Shown here: in pieces, positions 12,403-25,098 of the stretch
Layout of the letters: each line of letters begins with the position of its first letter
How positions within the stretch are numbered: the stretch's first letter is position 1
NCBI GenBank assembly: GCA_019925105.1
Contig: JAHGAU010000001.1
Span: forward strand, 682,001 to 746,000
Reading direction: 5' to 3'
Source of the DNA: Niebla homalea
Taxonomy: Eukaryota > Ascomycota > Lecanoromycetes > Lecanorales > Ramalinaceae
Length of the DNA: 64,000 nt
Program-made: the position numbers and the translations under genes
The notes under the pieces: model-generated
The model's database searches: none
Seen by the model: the letters and a program-made list of their open reading frames with translations, nothing else
What the model was told of the DNA's origin: nothing

Positions 12403-13889
12403 TGCGACCAGATAATAGGTAAGAGAAGAAGCTTCCTTAAGTTGATCTCATGCAGGACATGAATGTGGCTGTGTTGGTTGATGTATGTAGATCCAGGCGT
12501 GTCGAGTTGAAGGAGCGTCGGGTAGGTGTGGCTCCAGACGGGGATTTTTCTGGTATTGTGGTAATTCGATATGTCCTAATAATTCGAAGCAGACAACGAG
12601 CAACCTCGATAGGGCATGAGATATTAATAACTAAACGTTTGATCTTCCATCAATGACATCGAATCCTGGGCCCTCCCAAATGCAATTTTAAAAGGAGAAA
12701 AGATCACCACGCTCCCCCTCATCCCTCACCCGAGCCATCTCATGCTTGACTGTGACACAGTTTGGAGGACATGGGAAGGGACCCAAGAATGGACTAACAG
12801 CAATTGAACGCACCCTGGAAAGTGAAAAGCGCAGGTCCAGAACGTAGAGGCCCAGAACGCACGAGTTGCTGATGTGGCGCAAAACGACGGGGGTGGCTCG
12901 TAGCACTCCAGCTTGAAACTGCAATGGTACTGCAGATCGCACCGCGCGGCCCCTTCAGCACATGGGATAGGCTCGGTAGGATGACGGGCAATCGTGATCT
13001 AGACTGATTGGGCGCTCACTGATTCTCTCTGGCTGGCTCTTCTACCCATTATGTACCTTAATGCCCAGTGCCGCTGTGCTGGTACTCATGGTTTGAAGCT
13101 AAAGTGCTGCTATCTGGCCCTAACAGACTAGCAATTATCGAAGTGTGGCTCACCGGCAAGGTGCCAAGTCGATGAGATTATTAGTCTGCTTTTCAGTCAA
13201 TGCATTATTTTCTGTGTACCGTGCCTGTCCGCGATACAATGCTTGTAAGGCTGGTGAGTGCTCACTACAATTCTTCTTATAGGGTGTACCGAATCATGCA
13301 CAACCACGACCGCAAGAGTCACAGGGAGCGCGTGATCCAGTTTTAAGGCAATCGTACCGAAGCATCAATTTCCCCCGTCTCCAATGAGGTTTCCAGAGGC
13401 AAAGACGCTTGAGACGCCGACCATTGCGAAATGGCTTTTGGCCAATTTCCATTGTCGGGAAGCCGATCCCCTTGATTGGCCTTGCATTAGCTTGTTGCGA
13501 GACTCTAGGCACCCACAATAATCTACGGAATACCATCCCAGACGTCTAGCCGCGGGAGAAGCTGCATCCTGGGTCAGCTAGTAAAATTGGATGTGAGAAG
13601 TACCGACTGCGCCACACAGCCACGCGCCACATTCTCACCAGCCACAAAAGATTTCAGTGCTCGAGGCCCGGTCTGATCACATTTCCATGTAAGGCTCGCT
13701 TGAACCAGATGTGGCTCGTAGCAAACACCAGATACTGCATGACAAAACGTCTTGCGCGTCGACTTGGCCACAAGAGTCTTTGAGCTGAAATTATCGGGGT
13801 TGCCTCGGTCACCACCGTGACATGTTTGTGGAATAGGGTACGGTAAAACGGCATCACCGATTGACTAATGGGCACGTGCAGAAAACCAC
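12403..13889. other. Intergenic, 1.5 kb, upstream of the CP2 factor
   Basis: Between the start of the CP2-type gene and the 3' end of the metallo-beta-lactamase gene. It probably holds the CP2 gene's promoter and 5' leader. Open frames are short and unrecognised. A tRNA-like A-box string on the minus strand near 13601-13627 has no matching T-arm. Confidence 0.4.
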
Positions 13890-14766
13890 TCATTCTTTCT
13901 GCCTCCATCGGCCTTCGCCTGCTTTGCATACACGACCCTCAACCTCCAATTTCTCGAGGATTTGAAGAACGCCCTTGGCAGCTGCGTCCCATAAGTTTGG
14001 CGGGTAATCTTTATATAAAACCTTGACAATCTTCATGGGCGTCACTCCGTCCTCCCCAGCCTTGCGCAGCTGGTCTAAAACCTGCTCCTCTCTCTCATGG
14101 CGGTGCTTTATATACTCTTGAATCTTTGCAGGACCATCCTCGATGACAGCGCCATGACCAGGGTATGCGCGCCCATTAAACTGCTGCTTCATCTTCTCTA
14201 AGCTCTGCAGATATGTTGCAAGATCTTCAAAAACAGTAGTGCCGTGCCCGAGCACGTTATCTCCCGTGAACATGGCGTCTTCCTCTTCAAGAATGAATGC
14301 CATGTGGTTCGTTGTGTGGCCAGGGCAATGGAATGCTTTGATGGTTGCTCCTTGGGTCTTGAACAACTGTGATGTTTCAAGTGGTTCTACACCCTTGGGA
14401 GGGTCATTCTCATAGATCTTCGCCTCAGGGCACATACCGAGCAATTGCTCGAATCCTCCGACATGATCATGATGCCAGTGTGTCACTAGAACTTGAGCAA
14501 TGGTTGTTTTCTCCGATCTCAGTAACGAAGCAAGGGCACTAGCCCAAGCTGGTTTGCCTTCCCCGGTGTCGATTAGCAGGCGAGAAGCGCCTGTACCGAC
14601 GAGGTACGTATTTGTGCCTTGCCAAAACATCATCAGTGTATAGCCTCACATACCCTTTGAGTGTAGAACCTTGCAATGTGTATTTGCCAGGGTTTCCTCC
14701 CAATACCCTAATCACTCTGGGGGACAGTCTTTTGGTTTCCTCAAGAGAAGGGAGCTGGGCTGCCAT
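13890..14766 (-). CDS. LACTB2-like metallo-beta-lactamase fold hydrolase
   Basis: Exons 14766-14670 and 14617-13890 give 274 residues. The zinc ligand motif HWHHDHVGG and later ligands in HCPGHTTNH, FTGDNVLGH and YPGHG are all present, so the enzyme looks catalytically intact. A winged-helix C-terminal tail (GVTPMKIVKVLYKDYP) matches LACTB2 proteins. Members include mitochondrial RNases and the ACP-thioesterases of polyketide clusters; no polyketide synthase is nearby, so a housekeeping role is more likely. The 52-bp intron uses an unusual GTTCTA donor, chosen because it restores the family string LQGTNTYLVGTG. An in-frame ATG at 14820 would add 18 residues. Confidence 0.82.
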
Positions 14767-15047
14767 TTCGACCTTCGATGTAATAATCGAGCTTAGAGAT
14801 CGAGGCTTCAAGATACGCATGGGTCATTGTGTACCTGGACAAATGTTGTGCTGTCCCGAGAGGAAACGCGTCATTACCTCGGCTCAGTTGCCTTGGCATC
14901 AACTCACTCAAGGAACAGTCACTGACGGTGGGCCGGCTTTGAAGCGATACCGCGCCAGCAAAAACGTTTGAACGGCCGCTTTGGCTTGATTGGAAGAGCA
15001 ATGACGCTTCGTTGCGTTTGATGTGCGGCAGGATTTTGGGCGATGGC

Positions 15048-16031
15048 TCAGCTTCTTGGCTTGGAGCGAACAGTCTGTTTTCCTTGTTGATGAACCCCGT
15101 CGCTCATGCAGGTCTCAGGTTCGGGAAGAAGCTTCTGATATGACGCCTCGCGTGGGTCAACAATGCCGTAGCCGTGAGGGTCCCGCGTCCGGAGGAAGCT
15201 CTGCAATCTTGCATCCCTATCCTTGAAATCCTGAGTTTCCACCCTCCTTTGGCGCATGTATTTGCTTGCATCATCATGCACTTGTTCGACTTGTCTTCGG
15301 AACATACTCCCATAATCTTCGACCCGAAGCGACTGCCCAAAGGCGCCTAGGAAGACCACGGATACGATGAGGGTAAGAAAGCCGCCATTGGAGGTATAGA
15401 CAGGCGATTGCTTCTTCCCACTTTGCCGTTGATACCACTTTTCCCAATCTTCCCAGTTTGCATTGCGAAAAGGGGAATCGTTGGTATCGAAGCCTGACCA
15501 TTTGGCCTCTCCATAAGATGTCCAGTAGTGTCTGGGAGGCTCATTCTCTGGCCGCCCATTCCAGCCGGCACCAGTCTTGTCGTAGGCTCTGCGCTTGGTA
15601 GGATCAGAGAGGATTTCATGGGCAGCCACTATGAGCCGATATCTCTCCATCTTCACTGCTCCAGGAAGAGAGGCGATGTGGGACAAGCCTTGATCATGGC
15701 TACTGCGATCAGGATGATAGATTTTAACCAATCTGTAGTAACGTTGTTTCGTGTAAGGTGCATTTCTCTTTAGTTGGAAGATCTGGTAGGGTGAAGGAAT
15801 CTGACTCGAGTGGGCCAATTGTGGCCACTCAAGGCCATCAGAGGCGTCTGCAGATTCGGGCGGATGATGAAGAGAAGCATATGAGTGACTTGAGAACTTC
15901 GACGGTTTAGAGTCTTTGGAATGCGATCCGGGAATACGTGGGATCGCGCAAGTAGGGGGACTCGATGGATAGCTGTAAATGCATTGAAGATTCGTGTGAG
16001 GCGTCAGAAGAAGAACAGGCTTCTTCAGCAT
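15048..16031 (-). CDS. J-domain protein with one membrane segment
   Basis: A single exon of 327 residues. The J domain spans about residues 80-150, with the HPD tripeptide in VKIYHPDRSS and the helix IVAAHEILSDPTKRRAYD. A hydrophobic segment (FLTLIVSVVFLGAFG) lies near residue 220. The N-terminus has hydrophobic and basic residues and could target mitochondria, which would fit the DnaJ-like inner-membrane proteins of fungi, but this is inference. J-proteins stimulate Hsp70 ATPase activity. No Gly/Phe region or zinc fingers, so it is class III. No introns needed. Confidence 0.82.
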   Translation of the reverse strand: MLKKPVLLLTPHTNLQCIYSYPSSPPTCAIPRIPGSHSKDSKPSKFSSHSYASLHHPPESADASDGLEWPQLAHSSQIPSPYQIFQLKRNAPYTKQRYYRLVKIYHPDRSSHDQGLSHIASLPGAVKMERYRLIVAAHEILSDPTKRRAYDKTGAGWNGRPENEPPRHYWTSYGEAKWSGFDTNDSPFRNANWEDWEKWYQRQSGKKQSPVYTSNGGFLTLIVSVVFLGAFGQSLRVEDYGSMFRRQVEQVHDDASKYMRQRRVETQDFKDRDARLQSFLRTRDPHGYGIVDPREASYQKLLPEPETCMSDGVHQQGKQTVRSKPRS

Positions 16032-16991
16032 TCTCAGTCAAGTAGCAATAAGGTATGGAGTGGCCCGTTGCTCATTGTAATTTCGTGATTCGTGAAATAT
16101 GAGTAAGACTTAAAGCATGTAGAATGCCTTGAACTCTCAGCACGGCTTCGTCTCCATCATTCTTTACTCGTCATGCATGTATCGCAGAATTCATTCATGT
16201 GCATTATTGATTTCGATGACGAACTTGCTCGAGCCCGGGATTTAGCCGAGCCATCGACCCACCAGCCCCACGCCGGTACGTACCGCCACAGATATCAAAA
16301 CCCCGTATCCACCGTTTATAAGCGAGCTCTCCATCACCACGACGTCGTGATGGACCTCAATTCCACGTTCTAGAGGGGTAACTCTTTGAACGACCGTGAT
16401 TCGAAAAAACAGAGGTTGAAAGTTGCCTTTTTCAGTTTAGACCAGCCTGTATCAGGGTAAACTGCACACAACGCTAGACATTAATCGACCCGCCGCGTCT
16501 ACAACAGTGCCATTCAAGCGCACATGCCCTTAGAACGCGCCGAGGATGTGTTAGATTGCTTCGTAATGCCTGCATGTCCGTCAGGAGCAATTCATACCGC
16601 TCACGTGACGCAAGGTCCAGCATCAGAAAACGTCAAACTCACCAATATCAAAAAGGTCTGCTGTCAAGGCTTGCACCAGTACCTCAGTACACAAGTCACT
16701 CAGGACCTGGATTTTCAGACTCTACTGAGTGCAGAAATATTGCTTCTTTCGCCATCCAAACGACATTGCAATATTCATACCGTACTGCTAGCTCAACGAT
16801 CCAGTGCCCAGATGCTGAACTGACATGCATACGAACCTTCTCTTCACTTTCAAACTCTCCATACTACTTAAGTCTTTTATCGAAAGAAGTGAAAATTGAG
16901 ACGTCTGCCATACATCAGACCATCTTCATCTCTGCTTCCTAAACCAGCTTTCCCTGACCACACCTACATTCTCCGTGTTCACTCTTCCAAC
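16032..16991. other. Intergenic, divergent promoter region
   Basis: About 960 bp between the divergent J-protein gene and the plus-strand gene of unknown function. I see no gene; overlapping open frames near 16520-16940 have no recognisable protein. Confidence 0.4.
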
Positions 16992-18432
16992 ATGCCCACC
17001 ACTGGATACGACAACTCCGGTCAGATCTTCACAGAGACCTCCTGCCGCGCCGGCCCCATGACTTCTGAATGGGAATGGAAGACCTGCGGTAGTACCGAGG
17101 AGCACGCCACATATCAATTCCCCGGTCCAAGCTGCTCCTCCCTATCAGCCATGGCTACCCGGAGGTACGTAATTTTGGTTTCCAGCAGATATTCTTTCCT
17201 CCAGAGAAGACTTCTGATTATCCCCAAAAACGTCTGAGAATCGCACATGTCCTGTTTCATCGGACTCTTGCGGCGCCCCCCTTCCTCAACCCCCTTTGAG
17301 GCAAGTCCTAGAACGCATGGCAGATCTTCAACACAATGGCGCAATACTGACCCTGCGAACCATCCATTCCAGCTTCCTTCACAACTCCCCCTCCCTGACC
17401 CTCTCCAGCCTGGAGGGCCTCCCCTGGAAACTTGGCAGCGTCCTCTGGGCCCAGCTACGCCAATCCCACCTCGACAGCGTTCGAGTCTGGAAATGCTTCG
17501 CCGCCACCTATGCCGCCACCCTCCCCCTTCATCCTCGTCCTCCTCTTTCTTCCTCCCCCTCTTCTCCCTCATCTTCACTAAGAAGGAAGTTGAAAATCAT
17601 CGAACACCCCGACGTACCCTTGCGCCTATATGTGGAGCCCCTGATCTCGACAGACGGTCAATGGCTCACCATCCTCACCTTGCAAAACATTCAATGCACC
17701 AGGAGCGAACTCGTCTACCTCACCCGCCTCACCAATCTCGCATGTTTGACCATGGGCGAGGACGTCTTCTGCGACAGTGGCCTCGGCATTGATGATGCGG
17801 TTGTGCGGGGGTGGAGCGATCACGCTGCTGCGGACCCAAAGGCGTTGGGGGTCTTAAGAGTGCTGAGTCTGCGGATGCATCCGCTGGTAACGATCAAGTC
17901 CCTCAGGTATTTGCGGGCGCTGCCGGTGCTGCGGGTTGTCAACGTGAGTGAGTGCGGTATTTCCTCCGAGGAGAGGATCGAAGCGAGAGGGTTGGGCTGG
18001 CGGTGTCATTCTTCGAGGAATGATACGGGGTTGGAGAAGCATGTGACGAATGCGGAGAGGAAATTCATCTGGGATGAGATGGCGGAGAGATCGCTGGCCT
18101 TTGCAACTTCTGTGGATGGGGGGGCGGCAAGTGATAAGGCAGAGGCGGAGGCTCTGGATCAGTTGCCACGGCTTCATCTGGCTCTGGGGAGGAGTTATGT
18201 CAGCCCCGGTGAGGGCAGAGATGGCTTCATTGTGGGCAGGAAGAAGACAACTTTTGTGAGATCATCGCTGCCAGTGGATGAAGTAAGCGAGGAAAAACTT
18301 GTTGTCCAGAAACAGAAGCGAAAGCTCGGTCATGGCGGGCCTCATTCAAAGCTTCCACCTCGCAAGAAGTCAACGCTGAGACCTGATAAACAGCAAGACC
18401 TGAGCAGTTCTTTCTTGGAAATGGTCAAGTGA
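16992..18432 (+). CDS. Fungal protein of unknown function
   Basis: Exon 1 (16992-17164) ends at a GTACGT donor; a 136-bp intron ends at TTTGAG (17300); exon 2 is 17301-18432. The phases give 434 residues. I do not recognise a named domain. The N-terminal part has five cysteines within the first 50 residues. The segment SLEGLPWKLGSVLW followed by RVWKCFAATY looks like the short conserved core seen in many uncharacterised Pezizomycotina proteins. Leucine-rich stretches follow (LVYLTRLTNLACL, LRYLRALPVLRVV), which could be degenerate LRR units. The C-terminus is basic (KQKRKLGHGG, LPPRKKSTLR) and may be a nuclear signal. The acceptor site is the least certain part. Confidence 0.65.
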
Positions 18433-18712
18433 GATACGGTAGACCGATTGCTAGGTTTTGCGTTGTGAGGGCACAGTTTCACCGAGGAAAGAAGGTGAAA
18501 AGTGTCGAGACACGCGAAACCATGATAAAAGCAGAACCCAAGAGGACGTAATCGGCATTATTGGGGAAAAAAGGCCTATCTAAAAGGATCAAGGCCGCAA
18601 GACTCAGAGATCGCTGCCAAAGGTGCTGGTCGAATCAAAGCAAGGTAACTTCACCAATCCTCTAGTCCTTCTGCCGCCAATGCCAACTTACCAAGGAAGA
18701 ACAGCGAAACTC

Positions 18713-21178
18713 TCAGTTTTGTTGCGTGGTAGTCCGACTTGCTGGTGGGAACTCCCCCGGCACATGGAGCTGAGCCACAGTAACCGCACTGGGTACGGAC
18801 TCAATGGGCGGGCGATCCGCGAGCTCTTTGATGGGTGCCGAAGGGTCAGTGATGTGCGCCGCTGCTATTTGAGACGCTGCTCCGTTCGAAGATTGTGGGA
18901 TGGGGATTGTGCCGTTCTGAGCGCCTGGAATGGCTGGATTACCATCGACAGTCTGCAATCCAGGCTGATCCTCCTTCCTTTTCTCTGAGCTCCGGTATGC
19001 TTCCACTCCAGCAGCTCCTGCCACCCCACCCCCAGCGCCAGCTGCTGCTGGCGCCATCCAATCACCGTAGTTGCTACTATGCCGATCACCCTGCTGTAGA
19101 TGTTGTATAGCAGGATTGAAAGGCATCTGTTTTGGCTCGCCAGGAGAATAGGTATCTGAGAGCACAGGCGCGTCTGTCGATCCATCGAACGCCTCTCCCT
19201 TGGCCACTTGCTGATGATGAGACTGCTTGGCCGTGGTGCCAGCCATGACACCAGCTCCTGGTAATGCTGAAGCGGCCGCTACTACCTCTTGATCGGAATT
19301 TTCTGTACTAGAAGGCGAAATGGGTACCTGTGAGTCTCGATTGATGCTTAAGAGGCTCGGGAACCGCCCACCTGCATTCGGGCGCTGTGGCTTTTCCTCC
19401 TTTGGGATCTCTGCCTGGGATGCTGCAGCTGAGTAGGGCACATTATCTGCTTCGTCCTCGTCCAGAGCGCTACCGTCACTAACAGAACCGGCATGAACTG
19501 ATCCGCCGCTCACAGATCGGGCGTGGGTCCGTCTAATGAAAGCATCCCTCTCTACGCCGCTTTTCTCCGTCAAAGTCTTGATGTCGGAGAACCAAGCCAT
19601 CATGGTTTCGTACGACTCCGCGCGGAAGACCCAGGCGTGCGACTTGTGGATCCCACCGCTTTGACGGCCCTTGAGCATGAATTTGTGAGACGACGAGTCT
19701 GGGTTTGAATGGGAGCCGAGCTTCTGATCCGAGAGTGGGAGAGACATTACAGGGGTCTGTGTGGCTATCCGATCGGGCGACTTGAATTCATGCAAGTGTG
19801 TGGGTGATAGCACGTACCTGAATGATGTCAGCTCTATGTCCATGCTGCTAAGGGGTTGGAAACGTACCAGCCAGGGGTATAACTCTTCAAATACTTGCTC
19901 TTGCGCTCCAACATGCCGGCCTTGACCTCCAAGGCGGCTGGATCATCCTTGCTAGGGTAAGTGATGTTCTCAACCTTGCGAACGGCTATCCTGGGGTCCA
20001 CGAATGCGTCGTTTTCTGCCACAAACGAATTCCACTCGCCATCCTTGGGTAAAGCCAAAGGTCCAACATGAAGATTATCCAGAGCTTCATATGTCTCATC
20101 CGCTTCTCTTTTCAGGATACCGGAGTAAGCAGTGTAGGCCTTTTGAATTTCACCCACCACAATTGACTCGAGTTCTCGCCCCGAGCTTTCAAGATTAAGA
20201 AATGCCTGCCGAATGATCAGTCGACGGATTGAAAGCTTGGCGATTGGATACGTACGGTGTGCAAGTAATTTTCCTCCTCGATTTGCCTTCCAACTTGCCT
20301 GTCGACACTCAATTTGATGAGGAATGGGTCACTTTTCGCATCGGGATGCTGTTCCTCCAAAGCGTGTTGGAAGTCTGCGACAGCCCGGCGCGTTGCCTCT
20401 GTCTCCTTGTCTACGTTGTTCTTGAAATCTCCAGAGAGGCTCTTGATTTCTTTAATCTTCTGCCCCAAATCACTTCTCAGGCCGGAAAGCTGGACAATCA
20501 CATCTTCCTCTATCTGTTTAGCCTTGTTGCTTTCTGAGATGGCTTTCTTGTGGTAATCTCGGAGAATAGTGACGGCGTCGCTGATCCCGTCATGAGCCTT
20601 AAACCCTGGGGGTGCCGAGATGTTGCTCATGACGTTGGACAGAGTATACAAGGATTTGGAGCGCGCATCATACGACTTCTGCAGATCGCGGAAGTAAGTG
20701 ATCAAGTCCTTCAGGATCTTTCTCCAGGCTACAGCGGCATCAGCATTCAACTCCACCCAGAGCTCGCCCAGACAAACATACCGTCGAATCGGTTGGCTAG
20801 GACTTGGGTAGGATTGCCGCGGGTTGGTACAGGAGTGTAAAAGACGCTGTTGGCCTCGGACCCGGCGACATCATCGGCAAAGTTCAGGCTCTTCACGCTG
20901 CCTGGACGACTGCCCTTCTTGCTCCCTGCTCTTCGCAAGCTGTTCTTTCTGCTCAAAGATTGCCTCTTCTTCAGGGTGCCTCCTCTCGATGGTGTCAATG
21001 TGTGTGACTGAGACATGGATGAGTGGGTCCTTTGCATGTCGGTGCTGTTCCCCAGCGTCGAGGATCCAGCTGTCTCGTCGAGTTGTACATTTTGGTGGTG
21101 TAAATTGGTCTGCGACAATGGAGATGAGGAGTCAGGTAGACCTTGGGCAAAGTCGCTCGTGCCAACTTGAGAAGCCAT
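18713..21178 (-). CDS. SLM1: Slm1-like BAR- and PH-domain protein
   Basis: Four exons: 21178-20782, 20728-20256, 20205-19868 and 19817-18713, with introns of 50-53 bp; 770 residues. After a Ser/Thr-rich basic leader comes a helical F-BAR-like domain (about 130-370, starting RFDAWRKILKDL), then a PH domain (about 388-495, LERKSKYLKSYTPGWYVLSP to AWVFRAESYETMMAWF), then a long disordered tail. Yeast Slm1/Slm2 bind PI(4,5)P2 at eisosomes and carry stress signals to TORC2; this protein has the same order of domains. Joining exons rebuilds the family strings across each junction. The far end converges with the gene of unknown function, 280 bp away. Confidence 0.9.
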
Positions 21179-21683
21179 GCAGAGGCGAGTAGTGAAAGAT
21201 CAGGGGGATTTGCGTTGAGACAGCTGAGAGTCGCTGCGATTGAAATGCCGCAAGCTGTGGTCGTCGGCCAACTCACGAGGCACACCTGATGAGACTCTGG
21301 GGAGTTGATCAAGGGCTACTTTCAAGTAGACTTCAATCTGTAAGACGTGAAACCAAAATGCGCCAAAACTGGACAATTCTTGACCGCAAGAAGAAGCAGA
21401 ATGGGCGACACCGGAACGGTCGGATTGCAGGTCGCTGCAGGGCGAAACGTTCTCGACCACAGCTTTACGAACGTGAGGATGCGGCAATAGCAATAGCTGA
21501 AGGGAATGAGGGCAACCGCAATCAGAGAAGCCTTGATAGGTATATACGCATGTACGGTGTATGATCAGATTGAAGGATCCATTTGAAGCCGTTCAAATTG
21601 GGGAGGGTGTGGGAAATGCGCAATGATGAGGAGGAGCTCGGATCTTCATTACGGATTACGGATTTAAAGCGTCATTGAGCTTC
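21179..21683. other. Intergenic, SLM1 5' side up to the transposon
   Basis: About 500 bp of normal composition that should carry the SLM1 promoter. A short ATTACGG direct repeat sits near 21650. The composition changes sharply about 90 bp inside the adjacent element. Confidence 0.4.
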
Positions 21684-21773
21684 CCCCTGTTTTCAAGTGG
21701 CTTGAAACATGCCCGGTTTTTTGCCGGACGCGACCGTCCCACCACCCACTTTTTGCTGAGACGGTTTTTGCAT
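21684..21773 (+). repeat. Left terminal inverted repeat
   Basis: 90 bp starting CCCCTGTTTTCAAGTGGC and ending GGTTTTTGCAT. It is identical to the reverse complement of 25099-25188. Base composition is ordinary, unlike the interior. Confidence 0.95.
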
Positions 21774-22869
21774 TACCCCACTTATAGTCAAGCAAATATC
21801 GGGCATAAGGTCTCAATATTGGTATTTTTGATTTTTCTGGTTATTTATAAGGCTATATACGGTATTTACGGTATTATAGTTATGCCTTTTTTTCTTTTTA
21901 TTATTATAAAAGACCGGATCATTAAATATATCGTTACCGGTATACCGGAGAAAAAGATTATAAGGATTAAAGGCGTTAATAAAAATATTATTAATTGGAT
22001 TAAGGAAAATTTATTTATATAAGGCTTTTATATATATCCGGCCAAAATAAAAATAAAGCCGGAAATTAAACTTATTATTTACTTTATTATAAAAGAAAAA
22101 TTAATAAGTTATTTATAATTAAAATTATAAATATATCTTAAAGAAATAATTATTTATTTACTTAATAACTTTAATATATTCGCCGGTATCTTAATTATTT
22201 AAAGGGCCTTAAAAGAAATAAAGATTAATTAAAAGGTTATTTATTATATTACTTTTAAATAGTTTTAACTTTATCGCGATAACTTTATATTAAAGATTAA
22301 TAATTATACGTATAATTAACTTATTTATTTCGATAAAAATAAGGTTAATAAGTATATTTATTAATAGAAAAAAGGTTAAAGCCTTTTTAATATTATATTT
22401 AAAATTATATACTTTATTAAAAAAAGTAAAAAATGGAGTATATTTCCTATATATTATATTAATAGTATTTTTATATTATACGTTTATTATAGTAATATAA
22501 ATATAGCCTGTTTTAAGTGATTTCTAGAGAATAAAGTTTTACCATAATATAATTTTTTCCCCGGCCTTAAATCCGTAATTATCCTTAATAATTACTTAAG
22601 TTATTATAATTAAAAAGTACGGGACTTTTACGTATTCTTTAATATAAGGATTATATACCTTTTACTATGTTCTTTTAACTTTAATTTTATTAAGGAATTC
22701 TTCTTAATATTAAAGGCTTAAATAAAGAAGAATTTCCTTTTAATTAAAAAGGTTAATTTTAAGGAGTTTATTCAGATTATTATATAAGAGAACTTATATA
22801 AATATAATACCCCGAATTACTTTCAATATATTAACGTTATAATACCGGTTAAATACGGTCGTAAGTAAT

Positions 22870-22870
<1 letters not shown>

Positions 22871-22900
<30 letters not shown>
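22871..22900. repeat. ATA trinucleotide microsatellite
   Basis: Ten uninterrupted ATA/TAA units within the AT-rich interior of the transposon. Confidence 0.9.
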
Positions 22901-25098
22901 GTATTTTAAATTAAATACGGGAAAAATTCCGCCTTTAACGGGTAATTTATCCGTAAAGAATTTATCTTTTTCTTAATATATTTTTTAAATACCTTTATAG
23001 AATTATATAAATAATATTTTATTTAAAAACGTTTATTTAAAGTTATTAAATAACGTTTTAATTATATATTTATAATAAATAAATATAAAGATTTTATTAT
23101 TATAAATAATAAAAGTTTTTAAAGTATTATATATATCGGATATATTAAATTTAAAAATAAATATAAATAACGTTATAAACCTTAAATTTATAAATATTAT
23201 TAAAGTATATATTTAAGCTTTTTTATTACTTTATATTATTTTTATTTTTTAATATTTATATTTATTATTTTATTTATAAAACTATATAGCTTTAATTAAT
23301 ATATTAAGTCTCGTAACCGCTTATAAAAGGATTCTTATAGTAATAACCTTTTAAAACTCCTTAATTTTACGTTGAAAGTAAACTTTAATATTATAAGTAA
23401 TATTTAGCTTTTTTTACTTAACGTTATTAAATTATTAAATATTAATAAGAGTATAATCCTTAATTAAAATAGCCTTATATATATACTTAAAACGCTATAA
23501 TTAACCAGGGAAACGTTAATATTATTAAATAATATAATCTTTAAGTACCTTATTAATATTATTATTAAGTTTAATGGGACTATTAAAAGTTTAGGTCGCG
23601 GTATTTAAATATAATAATAACTTCTTCGGTAACGTTAAAAATATTAATTATTAATTTATAATAAATAATATAGGTTATTAAGGTAATAACGGTTATTAAA
23701 GCTGCCCTTAAAACTATTAAAATTATTAAAACTATTAGAATTATTATAGCTATTATAGTTATTAAAATATTAAAAAGTTTAATAAAAAAAAAGTTATTTA
23801 ACTTATTAACTTATTAATTAAATAAATTATTATTTAAATTATTTATATTAACCTTTTAACCGGCCTTAAACCAGCAGAATTATTTATTAACTAAGAAAAA
23901 TATTATTATTACGGGTAAAATACTCGGGGCTATTATTAAAGCTGGAAAAATGGGGACCGGATAGGGTATTTTTAATAAAATAAGCTCCTTCTTTTCCTTT
24001 AATTTTATAATAATTATTTTTTTAATCTTTAATTACTTTAAAAATATTTTATTAAGGTTTTAAGATAACTTATTAATAGTAATAATATTGAATTTATTTT
24101 TATTATTTTAGATTTCCCGGTTTTATTTAATAATATTATTATTATTTATAAAATAATAATCTTTTCTACGGTTATAAGGTTAATAATAATATTTATTCTT
24201 ATTATACCTTAATAGATTATACTTTTACCGTATTATAAACTTAAAGCCTTAATTATTTATTAACTTATTAACGGTTTTCCATTATTTATACTTTTTAATC
24301 TGCTTATTAATAATAATTTTATAACCGGGGATCTTACCCTTTACTTATTTCTTAAGTGGTAATAAAAACGTTTTCTTTACGGCTTTTATTTATAAATATT
24401 ACTTAATAATTAAGTCTTTAAGTTTATTAGAATCGGTATAAAGTTAACGTTTATAATTAATAATCTTAACTTCTTTATTTTTATATTTTTTTTTTATTTT
24501 CTTTATTTATTTTAAACTTTTTTATCGGCTTTAAATTATATATAAACGTAATAATAATAATAATCCCTTTCTTTTTCTTATTACCTTATAAAGCTATTAC
24601 TTATTAAAGCTTTTTTTATTATTTTAACTTACCGTATTCCGCCGATATCGTTTTAGCTTTATTATTATAAATTAAAAAAGCCTTAATTTTATAAAGAATA
24701 ACGTTATACCTTTTTTTTTAAACCTTTATAAATACCTTTTTTAAGCCCTTAATAAGGAAATTATAGAAAATAAAAAAATATAAGGTTTCCGTTAATACTT
24801 ATAAATCCCCCCCCCTTTAAACTATTTTATAAATAACGGTATAAGATTTTAACGTTATTAAAGTAATTAAAGCCGTTTTCTTTATAGTTAAATTATTTAT
24901 ATTTCCGGCGTTTAAAGTTATTTATAGAATAGCCTTTAATTTATTAACCGGTTTAACCTTTTTCTTTATTATAATAGCTTCTACTTAAGGTTTAAATAAT
25001 AATTTAAATATATAATAGGTTTTACTTAATTTAAGCCTTATAATTACCTATTTCGGACCGGTAATGAACTCCTTAATAATGGTAATGGTGGTTGCGCG

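Noticed and set aside
13594..13627. Minus-strand string TGGCGCAGTCGGTA, like the start of a tRNA-Met gene
   Set aside because: No matching D-stem, anticodon arm or T-arm (GGTTCGANNCC) follows within a tRNA length.
13890..16031. Metallo-beta-lactamase thioesterase as part of a polyketide cluster
   Set aside because: No polyketide synthase, oxidase or pathway regulator lies nearby; neighbours are a J-protein and a general transcription factor.
21675..22022. Open frame across the left transposon end
   Set aside because: It starts outside the element without a proper ATG context and is Ile/Lys-rich only because of AT bias.
22871..22900. Regular repeats that might hint at a CRISPR or centromere
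   Set aside because: It is a plain trinucleotide microsatellite in RIP-mutated DNA; no spacers and no higher-order repeat.
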